Positions 25,225-32,771 of a stretch of 51,636 bases of DNA are shown here, piece after piece. The notes under the pieces are model-generated. The model saw nothing but the letters and a program-made list of their open reading frames with translations. It was not told the DNA's origin and searched no databases. How positions within the stretch are numbered: the first letter of the stretch is position 1; the number at the start of each line of letters is the position of its first letter. The position numbers were made by a program, and so were the translations under genes. Source of the DNA: Alphaproteobacteria bacterium (GTDB taxonomy: Bacteria > Pseudomonadota > Alphaproteobacteria > Rhodobacterales > Rhodobacteraceae); the NCBI GenBank assembly GCA_030424865.1, contig JAUHVR010000026.1:1-51636 (forward strand), given 5' to 3'.

Positions 25225-26016
25225 GTGACAGTGTTTTTGGAAATTAGTGGTCATCGTGTTTTTGCGTTGACGTTCGGAAGTGGTCCTAAAATCTTCGTTG
25301 CACACAGTGGTTGGATCGGAAATTTCGAGGATTGGATCGCAACGCTGAGCTTTTTGAGCGAGAGTTGGCGCGTTATTGTTTACGATCACCGTGGCTGTGG
25401 CGAAACGAGGGTTCCGCCCGACCAAATAACAACTGAAGCGCAGATCGACGATCTTTTTGCGGTCCTGGACAAGCTGAATGTCGAAAGATGTACTCTGGCT
25501 GGCTTTTCCGCGGGATGTGTGACCACCTTACGCGCTGCGCTCCGGCATCCCGAACGGTTCGACGGACTGATGTTTTTGAATGGGACGGGCGGCGTCAAAC
25601 CACCTGATGCCGAGATAAAACCTATCATTCCACCATCCAAATGGCCCGGCGAAACGCACCTTGAGCGTTTGGAATGGTTTGCAACCAATTGCACACCTGA
25701 ACCGGATATGCTTCACGTCCGGCAATGGGCGGTTAGCTTGCTATCCCGGGCAACGCCGGAAGCGGCAGAGGCGTCGTTCCTCGCGTCGCGTCTGATACCG
25801 CCGCTTGATTGGGCAACTGAACTGCCTCGTGTGCAACTCCCGACGTTAATCGTCCACGGAGAGTTGGACCCATTGGTCGATATCCGGGATTTGGAATACC
25901 TTGACGCGCAGCTTCCGGACAGCAAGTTGGTTGTGTTCAAAGGTAGCGGTCACCTGCCCGCAATGACTCGGCCAAATGACGTTGCAACTGAAATCAACTC
26001 GTTCTTTGCACCATAA
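25225..26016 (+). CDS. Alpha/beta-fold hydrolase between direct repeats
   Basis: A 263-residue soluble alpha/beta hydrolase. YDHRGCGETR (about 52-61), the nucleophile elbow GFSAGC (about 93-98), the acid in HGELDPLVD (about 211-219) and the histidine in GSGHLPAMTRP near the end make up the catalytic set. It starts with GTG after AAGGGGA. Base composition is visibly less G+C-rich than the FDH genes, and 54-bp direct repeats flank it, so it was probably acquired as a unit. Substrate unknown. Confidence 0.88.
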   Translation: MTVFLEISGHRVFALTFGSGPKIFVAHSGWIGNFEDWIATLSFLSESWRVIVYDHRGCGETRVPPDQITTEAQIDDLFAVLDKLNVERCTLAGFSAGCVTTLRAALRHPERFDGLMFLNGTGGVKPPDAEIKPIIPPSKWPGETHLERLEWFATNCTPEPDMLHVRQWAVSLLSRATPEAAEASFLASRLIPPLDWATELPRVQLPTLIVHGELDPLVDIRDLEYLDAQLPDSKLVVFKGSGHLPAMTRPNDVATEINSFFAP

Positions 26017-26068
26017 CAGTTGTCTCGTCTAAGCAGACATTCGTGCCGGGCCATTCAGCGGCAGCATT

Positions 26069-26122
26069 GTCCCGCAGAGAGGTTGTTGGTGGTGTTGACG
26101 GCCAATGGCGGTTCGGAGCCCA
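26069..26122. repeat. 54-bp direct repeat, copy B, downstream of the hydrolase gene
   Basis: Near-identical to copy A at 25049-25102. A shorter, poorer relative beginning CTTCGTCCCGCAG is found near 26729, and the preceding CAGCATTG word recurs near 31290. Confidence 0.85.
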
Positions 26123-26180
26123 ATGCGAGCTTTGCCGACATGTCAAACCAGCTTCATCCCCGACCTTGCCTGGTCGAGTT

Positions 26181-26639
26181 TCACTCGCTGGTGGGCAGGG
26201 CAACCTCGCCTTCCCAGTCGGAAATACGGTGCGGCAGTGCCAGGAATTTTGACGCCACCCGGGTTTTGGTCGTTCCACTTCCCGTCATCCCCGAATATTT
26301 GCCGGTCGAGGAAACGATCCGCCAGGTGTTGACGCCGAAGGAAACAACCTCCCATCTCATGGTGAACGTGTCCTCTTCTTCACCATAAACACAGACGCCA
26401 CCGCCGGTGACTCCGCCGGGTCCGCCAAAACCCGAGCCCACGCACCGGACAAAACCAGGGTCGATTGGCCCCTCGTCAACGGTATACGTCCCAACGTTGT
26501 CCTCTTTCCAGAACACGTCATTGCCCGCGGGAATTTGCTCTTGGTTGACGACATAGAAGTTCGTTACCGACACTTTCTCGGCAGCCGCCAGCCAATGAGG
26601 TGCAATGAGAACTGCGGGGATCAGCAGTGAACGCAACAT
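26181..26639 (-). CDS. Secreted hypothetical protein
   Basis: A 152-residue protein with a signal peptide (about 1-20, WLAAAEK). The mature part is glycine- and beta-rich (GSGFGGPGGVTGGGVCVYGEEEDTF..., IVSSTGKYSGMTGSGTTKT) and has two cysteines that could form a disulfide. The STGKYSGMTGSG pattern recalls small secreted beta-barrels of the allene-oxide-cyclase-like type, but I cannot assign a family with confidence. AAGGAA precedes the ATG. It is convergent with the hydrolase gene. Confidence 0.65.
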   Translation of the reverse strand: MLRSLLIPAVLIAPHWLAAAEKVSVTNFYVVNQEQIPAGNDVFWKEDNVGTYTVDEGPIDPGFVRCVGSGFGGPGGVTGGGVCVYGEEEDTFTMRWEVVSFGVNTWRIVSSTGKYSGMTGSGTTKTRVASKFLALPHRISDWEGEVALPTSE

Positions 26640-26864
26640 GTTGTTTCCTTCGACAGAGGGGCAAAGCCGGCATGATAGAGACTGCGAGTTTTATTGCTAG
26701 GACAGAAACGCATGGCCGGTCCTGCAAAGTCAGCTTCGTCCCGCAGAACAGCCGTTGTGGGACTGAAGGCCCGCGGCGGGTATGAGACCGCGGTTTGATC
26801 CGATTGCCAAGCATTGCCCCCCCGACCTAGGGTGAGACACATCCGTTCAAAGGCGGGCTTGGTC
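26640..26864. other. Gap with a degenerate member of the dispersed repeat
   Basis: The 225 bp between the secreted protein and the sulfotransferase-like gene contain CAAAGTCAGCTTCGTCCCGCAG near 26724-26745, which combines the GTCAGCTT and GTCCCGCAG words of the neighbouring repeats. No gene is seen. Confidence 0.4.
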
Positions 26865-27989
26865 ATGAATGCCACACGACATCGCATCATCAGCAGGAAA
26901 AAGCTGTTTCCGGCGGCCGTCTGCCAAACTTCGGATTTCGAGCTGTCTGCCGGCGATATGACCTGCGCCGATGGTGTCCTCGAATCCGATCGTTGGTCCC
27001 TGTATTGCGTCGACTTTGAAGAACGGATCGCCTTGTTCGTCGAGTTGCCTTCGGCGACTGACCTGTCAACGGTGCCGTTCATGTACATGACGCAGTATGA
27101 CACGGCGACACAGGCGATCGCTGTCCCGCTGGACAGTCTCGCCGATATGGCAGATGGCGTGGCCTTGCCGCAGGGCAGCGCGCTTATCCTGTCGACCGGT
27201 CGATGCGGTTCCACACTCGCAAGCAAGATGCTGGCACAGCTGCCCGATGTCTGGAGCGTCTCGGAGCCGGACGCCTTTACCAACCTCGCCTTGGAAAAAG
27301 AGGGGCCCTTCGCGCACGAGATTGACCGACTTGTCGGAGCCGTCGCCAGGTTGTCCTTTCATCGCCCCGGCGCGCACAGCGACAGCATCGTTGTGCTCAA
27401 ACCAAGAAGCGAGGCGGCAGTTCTGGCAGAAAGCCTGGGACGGCAAATCCCCGACGCAAAGATCCTCTTTCTTTACAGGGATGCGTTCGGCTACGTGAAC
27501 TCGGCCTACCGGTTTGCTCAGCGCATTCTGGGGGCAAAGGCTTTCTTTGGCGATCCGAACAGCTGGAGGGAGTACTGGTCCATAGCCACGATCAATGCAC
27601 CCATCGAGCGGCTGAAGGATTACTTCCCCCAGGATCATCACGCCGTCGGACATGTCGATATCCTGACCCTGATGTGGTTTCTGCGCATGCGATCCTACGG
27701 AGTGGCGTCGGACGTTTCGGCGCGCATGACGCCGATCCACTACGACGATCTGAACGGGGATCGGGACACCACAACCTCGCACCTTCTGGCCGGTTGCGGC
27801 ATTTCACCGACACATGTTGATCTGGCGATGAGGGCCTTTGAGAAAGACGCCCATGCCGGAAGCGCAGGCGCGAATGCCGTGTCCGCCGTGCCGATCGATG
27901 ACAGGGCGCACGACCGAATTTCCGAACTTCTGGCACGTTGGGGAACGCCCGCTTTCAAAACGGAGCGGCTGCCCTCGGAGCGGTCGTAG
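26865..27989 (+). CDS. Sulfotransferase-family protein
   Basis: A 374-residue protein with the 5'-phosphosulfate-binding P-loop STGRCGSTLAS at about 109-119 and a 3'-phosphate-binding segment ILFLYRDAFGYVNSAYRFA further on, the two marks of PAPS-dependent sulfotransferases. A distinctive N-terminal 100 residues precede the catalytic domain. The acceptor is unknown. ATG 26865 is preferred over a TTG 51 bp upstream, though neither has a strong ribosome binding site. It is a lone gene in the accessory region. Confidence 0.8.
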   Translation: MNATRHRIISRKKLFPAAVCQTSDFELSAGDMTCADGVLESDRWSLYCVDFEERIALFVELPSATDLSTVPFMYMTQYDTATQAIAVPLDSLADMADGVALPQGSALILSTGRCGSTLASKMLAQLPDVWSVSEPDAFTNLALEKEGPFAHEIDRLVGAVARLSFHRPGAHSDSIVVLKPRSEAAVLAESLGRQIPDAKILFLYRDAFGYVNSAYRFAQRILGAKAFFGDPNSWREYWSIATINAPIERLKDYFPQDHHAVGHVDILTLMWFLRMRSYGVASDVSARMTPIHYDDLNGDRDTTTSHLLAGCGISPTHVDLAMRAFEKDAHAGSAGANAVSAVPIDDRAHDRISELLARWGTPAFKTERLPSERS

Positions 27990-28123
27990 GGTTTTGGAAC
28001 GCGTCAACGTGCCGGGCCGACGGAAAGGCCGATTAGGGCCACTGCCAAGCAGTCTCCGCGGTCCGGCTCGTCCGCAAAGCATCGGCTTATTATGCACCGC
28101 CCGCTTCGAGCCCACGACGGACG

Positions 28124-28756
28124 CTAGTCTTTCGCCGGCGAGAATGTTTGCTGGACGAGTGCGCGGTAGAGGAGGATCTGGCGCGGCAGGATCGAGGCGT
28201 CCGCGACCACGCGCGAGAAGATGATTGCGCCGTCAATTAGTGCGGGCAGCATGTCGGCCAACTCTTGAAGATCAACACCAATTCTTGGTGGATAGCGCGC
28301 GGCAATGTCTTCAAGTTGCTCCAACGATGTTTTTCGCCATTGAATGAGTATCTTTGCCGCCACCAGCTTAACGTTGTCGGTCAAAAGCCGGTCCTGGTAG
28401 CAACACGCTGTTGTCAAACAGCCTGGATGGCCGTCCGGCATCATTCTCATTTCTTCCGCAAGGAGATCCAGAAATGCCAGAAACCTGGCCAAAGGGTCGG
28501 CTTCAGTGGCATCGGCCTTGCGATGCAGCTGGGCGAACCAGTCCTCGTCTAGTTTCAGGTTGCGCTCCAGGATGGCCTCGATCATCTGGGTCTTGTCCTG
28601 AAAATGGTAGAAGAAGCCGTTTTTCGATATTCCAACCTCGGCAATCAGTTCGTCGATGGTGGTCGCTGACACGCCCTTCTCCAGGATTGCGCGTTCTGCC
28701 GCATCCAGGATTTGGCTCCGCTTGGAGACGGCCGCGGCAGGCGTTGGATTTTCCAT
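28124..28756 (-). CDS. TetR/AcrR-family repressor
   Basis: A 210-residue TetR-type regulator. The N-terminal helix-turn-helix (ILDAAERAILEKGVSATTIDELIAEVGISKNGFFYHFQDKTQMI, about 16-60) is canonical; the rest is a helical ligand-binding domain with CLTTACCYQDRLL near 127-139, whose cysteine pair may bear on ligand sensing. It is divergent from the homocysteine methyltransferase gene, and the 135-bp gap between them should carry its operator. Confidence 0.93.
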   Translation of the reverse strand: MENPTPAAAVSKRSQILDAAERAILEKGVSATTIDELIAEVGISKNGFFYHFQDKTQMIEAILERNLKLDEDWFAQLHRKADATEADPLARFLAFLDLLAEEMRMMPDGHPGCLTTACCYQDRLLTDNVKLVAAKILIQWRKTSLEQLEDIAARYPPRIGVDLQELADMLPALIDGAIIFSRVVADASILPRQILLYRALVQQTFSPAKD

Positions 28757-28891
28757 CGTTTCTCACACTCACGGATAGGAGCCCGGCCCCGAAGTATGCA
28801 CACTGCAGCATGCGTGGTCTACTGCACCGTTGGTGAACTGGACGCAGGTGCGCGTTCGGTGGTGATTGGCAGATCAGCGGAGGTGCTAGAA

Positions 28892-29848
28892 ATGGATCAA
28901 AGAACGAAGTTCCCCCAACTCAATGGTCAACTCATGACCTGTGGCGGAGGATTTGAAACCTGGCTGCAGTATGTCGACGGCTTCGAACTTCGTCACTTCT
29001 GCGCATTCGAGCTCCTCAACGACAGACGCGGCCGCGACTGCCTGACGGACTACCATCGCAAGCTTGTCGAGGCCGCCGTTGAAAACGGCTTTGGCGTTAT
29101 CAACGAGGGCCTTCATTACCGAGCCAGCCGTGACTGGGGCGAACTCATCGGGTTCTCGCGTGAGGCTTTGGCAGAAATCAATGTGCGTGGGATTGAGTTC
29201 TACAAGGACTTTGCCCGCGAATATCATAGCGACGCGACGCCAATGCTTGTTGGAGGGTGCGTCGGGCCGCGCGGAGATGCCTACGACACCGGGCGGACCG
29301 AGACTGCCGCCGAGGCCGAGGACTACCATTCAGAGCAGATCATCACCTTGCGGGATGCTGGGGCCGATTTGGTCTCTGCGTGGACATTCTCGAACGTCGA
29401 AGAAGCCATTGGGTTTGCACGGGCTGCGCGGGACGCAGACACACCCTGTGTTGTCTCGTTCATGGCAAAAGGCGGGTCTCTGAACGACGGGACCACGCTG
29501 GAGGACGCGGTCAACCGCGTCGACGCAGCCACCGACAAGGCGCCACTTTACTATGCGGTCAACTGTTCGCATCCCACCGAGTTCGAGCCGGGTTTAACGA
29601 ACGGGGATTGGACCAAACGGCTGGGGGGCTTCATGCCCAATGCAGTCGCGCTGGAACTCCTGACGTTGTGCAGTCTGGGCCACCTTGAAGACGGCGACCC
29701 AGACGAACTTGGCGAGGACTTGGCCGCGCTCGCGCGCCGCTATCCGCACATCAACGTATGGGGCGGATGCTGTGGCACCGACGCCCGCCACATTGGCCAA
29801 GTCACGCGGAAGGTTCGACAAGTGCGACAGGCAGTTACCGCAGTCTAG
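28892..29848 (+). CDS. Homocysteine S-methyltransferase family protein
   Basis: A 318-residue Hcy-binding domain protein that transfers a methyl group from a donor such as S-methylmethionine or a betaine to a thiol. The zinc-binding cysteines are in VNCSHP and GGCCGTDARHI, and the barrel start is LMTCGGGFETWLQ. ATG 28892 is chosen for CGGAGGT upstream. It is probably under control of the divergent TetR gene. The adjacent corrinoid-type iron-sulfur protein (30164) raises the idea of methyl or halide chemistry, but no direct link is visible. Confidence 0.9.
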   Translation: MDQRTKFPQLNGQLMTCGGGFETWLQYVDGFELRHFCAFELLNDRRGRDCLTDYHRKLVEAAVENGFGVINEGLHYRASRDWGELIGFSREALAEINVRGIEFYKDFAREYHSDATPMLVGGCVGPRGDAYDTGRTETAAEAEDYHSEQIITLRDAGADLVSAWTFSNVEEAIGFARAARDADTPCVVSFMAKGGSLNDGTTLEDAVNRVDAATDKAPLYYAVNCSHPTEFEPGLTNGDWTKRLGGFMPNAVALELLTLCSLGHLEDGDPDELGEDLAALARRYPHINVWGGCCGTDARHIGQVTRKVRQVRQAVTAV

Positions 29849-30163
29849 GCACAGGACTTGAACGGAAGTTTCGCACGCTGAGCGAACCTCGTGGGGATGC
29901 CGCCGTGCGCAACCACTGCGAATGTCCGATTAGAAGGGCTGCGTCGTAGCATTATCTTCGGTGGTCGAAAGTCAGCTTTGGGCCGTGCATGTCGCCGGTC
30001 TGGTGCGGAACCGCGTAGATGTTGCGCTGCATCTGATGACCGCGAAGAGCCCGGTTTGCATGACGCCGCAGCTGGCATGAAAGACTGCTTGGTGAAGTCG
30101 TTGGTCATGAGTATTGCTCGAAAAGACTATGTAATCGCACAACTGTGCGCTTAGCATTCGGTC
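29849..30163. other. Non-coding gap with a degenerate dispersed repeat
   Basis: This 315-bp gap has no gene. AGCATT...GTCAGCTTTGGGCCGTG (29948-29987) aligns over 40 bases with 31291-31330 at matching spacing, so the reductive-dehalogenase-like gene between them is flanked by related sequences. I see no recognisable cobalamin riboswitch. Confidence 0.45.
29971..29987. repeat. Dispersed repeat GTCAGCTTTGGGCCGTG, left copy
   Basis: It differs by one base from 31314-31330 (GTCGGCTTTGGGCCGTG). Both copies have AGCATT 23 bases upstream. The pair brackets the gene at 30164-31150. Confidence 0.7.
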
Positions 30164-31150
30164 ATGCCTCGTCCGAACAAATATCGACCTTTCACGCCCG
30201 ATCCAGCTCAAGTCGCCAAGACGCCCGCGATCAGTGGCAACGAAATAAATGGATTGAATGATCCGTCACTGGGTCGTCCCCGAATGGTTTATTGGGCGCC
30301 TGATCCAAGTGAAATTCCGCACGGCGAAATGCAGCGCTATTTCTACCAGCGATCCGCCAAGGTTCCCGAGTTCGCCCAGAAACGCGCGCGACGAATGGAA
30401 ATCGCAGAGGCCACTTTGCCGCCATGCGCCGATCAGAAACGTCAAGCGACACCGCTCGAATGGACTGGGGAGCTTGATCAATTCGTAGCATCAGGCATCT
30501 GCGATATGACTGGCGTTGCCGAGATGTCCCCTGAGTGGGTTTTTGAGGGACATCACATCCCGCAGTCACGTGTGATCATGCTGGGCGTACAGCACGATTA
30601 CCCATCGATCTCAAAGGCACCCGGGGTGGAGGCTGGCCTGGAGGTCATGGAGCAGTACAACCGTGCTATCAAGGCGGCCAAGACGGTGGCCGGATGGATC
30701 AGAACGCAAGGTTGGGAAGCAGATGCCGTTACCGGACCCATGACAGGGGCTTTGGCGATGATCCCACCTGCTCTTGCCTGTGGTTTCGGAGAACTCGGAA
30801 AGCACGGCTCGATCATCAACCCGGAATTTGGAGCCTCATTCAGGCTTTCGGCGGTTCTTACCGATGCGCCTTTTGCCACGACAACGGCTCGTGCACACGG
30901 CGTGGACGACTTTTGCCAAAGTTGCCGAATTTGCGAAGATGCCTGCCCACCAGAGGCCCTGTCGGCCAAGAAAAAAACCGTGCGCGGCGTTGAAAAATGG
31001 TATGTCGATTTCGACAAATGCCTGCCGTTCTTTAACCAAACGCACGGCTGCGCGATTTGCATTGCCGTTTGCCCCTGGTCGCGGCCGGGTGTTGGCCTCA
31101 ACCTTGCTGCCAAGCTGGCGCGTCGATCAGAACGTGCGGCTGGTGACTGA
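30164..31150 (+). CDS. Reductive-dehalogenase-like corrinoid/iron-sulfur protein, cytoplasmic
   Basis: A 328-residue protein with the core of reductive dehalogenases (RdhA): FYQRSAKVPEFAQ near 64, the GFGELGKHGSIINPEFG corrinoid-pocket segment near 207-223, LSAVLTDAPF, and two [4Fe-4S] motifs near the C terminus, CQSCRICEDACP and C...HGCAICIAVCPW. It lacks a Tat leader and the usual rdhB anchor gene, and is shorter than respiratory RdhAs, so it may serve catabolic dehalogenation or a related reduction in the cytoplasm. The similar length to QueG leaves epoxyqueuosine-reductase-like chemistry open, but the C-terminal motif order is RdhA-like. Confidence 0.82.
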   Translation: MPRPNKYRPFTPDPAQVAKTPAISGNEINGLNDPSLGRPRMVYWAPDPSEIPHGEMQRYFYQRSAKVPEFAQKRARRMEIAEATLPPCADQKRQATPLEWTGELDQFVASGICDMTGVAEMSPEWVFEGHHIPQSRVIMLGVQHDYPSISKAPGVEAGLEVMEQYNRAIKAAKTVAGWIRTQGWEADAVTGPMTGALAMIPPALACGFGELGKHGSIINPEFGASFRLSAVLTDAPFATTTARAHGVDDFCQSCRICEDACPPEALSAKKKTVRGVEKWYVDFDKCLPFFNQTHGCAICIAVCPWSRPGVGLNLAAKLARRSERAAGD

Positions 31151-31529
31151 TTGGGCGCCACTGCGGTTGTTTCCCGGAATTCGGATTTTGGTGCAGTCGT
31201 AGCGAACGGCCATCCGACCACGCACTTGCGGTTCGCCGCGCTCATGATTTTGCTCCTGCGGCGAATGGCAAGTTCGACGAGCCGGACAGCAGCATTGAGG
31301 TCCTGTGTTCAAGGTCGGCTTTGGGCCGTGAGCAACAAGCATCCTGCCTGGTGTGAATCAATCAACCACTGCACCGCCGCAAGTCCGCTCCGAGCCCTTT
31401 TTGACCGATGCTGCCGCTGTTCATGAACGGATCAAGAAAGCGCTCAGCCGACGTCAGCTGATCGACAGCATCGACCGTTTCATCAATGGCTGACGTCACA
31501 AGCGCCCGGGCCGTCCGGCGTATGTGAAC
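31151..31529. other. Non-coding gap with repeat and a possible gene remnant
   Basis: This 379-bp gap carries the right copy of the dispersed repeat (31314-31330). At 31393-31494 the plus strand reads as an open peptide tail ending SRRQLIDSIDRFING and a stop, with no start; it might be the end of a lost gene, family unknown. Confidence 0.4.
31314..31330. repeat. Dispersed repeat GTCGGCTTTGGGCCGTG, right copy
   Basis: It is the counterpart of 29971-29987, in the same orientation, 1,343 bp downstream. Confidence 0.7.
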
Positions 31530-32519
31530 CTATCCCACCGACAGCAGCAGGCGCACCAGGGCGGCCTGCGTGTTGACCCCGGTCTTCTCGAACAGCCGTG
31601 TCAGATGGGTCCGGGCGGTATTGACGCTGATGCCAAGCTCCTGTGCCGCCGCCTTGAGGCTTTGGCCCATGGCAATCTGGTGGGCGATCTTCATCTGCCC
31701 CTCGGACAATCCAAACACGGTGCGCGCAAACCCGAGCCGCCGGTCCAGAACGCGGTCGGCGTCGAGCCGAAGGTAGGTCAGGCAGTCCTGGATCGCCAAA
31801 TGCACAACCGCGACGCCGCCGTCGTCCGTTTGACCCAGGATGACCGGGTAGTCGGCCGGCCCGTCGGTGTCCCTGGCAAACTTGTGGGTCTCGAACCAGC
31901 CATGGTGGCGGGCGGCCTGCGCCAGCGCCTTTTGCAGCGCGTTGTCCCAATCGCGGCGGTGCGCCCTGATCCGCCCGTGCGAGACGGTGAGAAAGGGATG
32001 GGTCTGCAGCTTGGCCAGCGCAGCCGGGCCGGGCTGGACGATCTGGCCTTGCTGATCCAGCGCCACCGCAAGTCCGTCCGGGTCATGATCCTGCCTCAGC
32101 ACGAAAGAGGAATAGGCGATCTTCCAGCGCCCGTCGTGACGCTCCAGAAACAGGGTGTTGAAGCATCGGGTCCGGTCGCCGCTTTCGAATTCCGAAAAGG
32201 TTTCGCAGACCACCCAGGCGGTGTCGCCCGTCACACTGATCTGCATGTCCCTATGCTGAAAATCCGACATCCTGTCGATGAGGTCGTCATCGAAGGCCTT
32301 TCGCATGTGTGATGCGATGGCCTCCCAGCCCGACACCGTGCTGATCCCGGCCGTCGCCGAGATATAGACATCCCGCGTGCGATCGCTGTGCAGCCAGCAG
32401 TCTTGCCAGGCGTCAAAGTCCTGACGTTGAAAGGCGCGCGTTTCGGCGCGAATGACCTCGGCAATGGCCATTGCGTCGTCGGGCTCTGCGTGTTGCGCCA
32501 TGAGTGTCACGTCAGCCAT
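31530..32519 (-). CDS. LuxR-type regulator with an N-terminal NTF2-like domain
   Basis: A 329-residue protein joining three parts: a SnoaL/NTF2-like domain at about 15-140 (FDAWQDCWLHSDRTRDVYIS..., FNTLFLERHDGRWKIAYSSF), a middle region of about 110 residues that may sense a ligand, and a C-terminal LuxR helix-turn-helix at about 265-325 (GLSEGQMKIAHQIAMGQSLKAAAQELGISVNTARTHLTRLFEKTGV). It has no receiver domain. The NTF2-like pocket probably binds the effector. It is divergent from the TPR-sulfotransferase gene at 32772. Confidence 0.88.
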   Translation of the reverse strand: MADVTLMAQHAEPDDAMAIAEVIRAETRAFQRQDFDAWQDCWLHSDRTRDVYISATAGISTVSGWEAIASHMRKAFDDDLIDRMSDFQHRDMQISVTGDTAWVVCETFSEFESGDRTRCFNTLFLERHDGRWKIAYSSFVLRQDHDPDGLAVALDQQGQIVQPGPAALAKLQTHPFLTVSHGRIRAHRRDWDNALQKALAQAARHHGWFETHKFARDTDGPADYPVILGQTDDGGVAVVHLAIQDCLTYLRLDADRVLDRRLGFARTVFGLSEGQMKIAHQIAMGQSLKAAAQELGISVNTARTHLTRLFEKTGVNTQAALVRLLLSVG

Positions 32520-32771
32520 TGAACGTCTCCGTTTCCCGAATGCTACCTTGGCCCGCCCGTCTTGGCCAATGCCAGCGATCCCCCCGTCATCGGAGTGCGC
32601 CTGACCGGAACCCTAGCTCGAATGGCCCATCGCGCCTGTCATATGAATGCACCACAGGCCTGCCCGTGCTTCGGCGCGTCGCGACGCGCCAGCCTGTGTG
32701 TCGAAAGAAACGGTTTCTTTGCCAAATCCCGTCATCCTCGGCGCGACTCATCTGCCGGGGGATGCCCGTTC

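Noticed and set aside
28712-28891. N-terminal extension of the homocysteine methyltransferase frame into the TetR gene
   Set aside because: It would overlap the divergent TetR coding start; a good ribosome binding site precedes ATG 28892.
29849-30163. Cobalamin riboswitch upstream of the dehalogenase-like gene
   Set aside because: I looked for a B12-box-like sequence and a plausible multi-stem fold and saw none.
31393-31494. Possible transposase tail ending SRRQLIDSIDRFING
   Set aside because: Too short, no start, no inverted repeats or target duplication; family could not be recognised.
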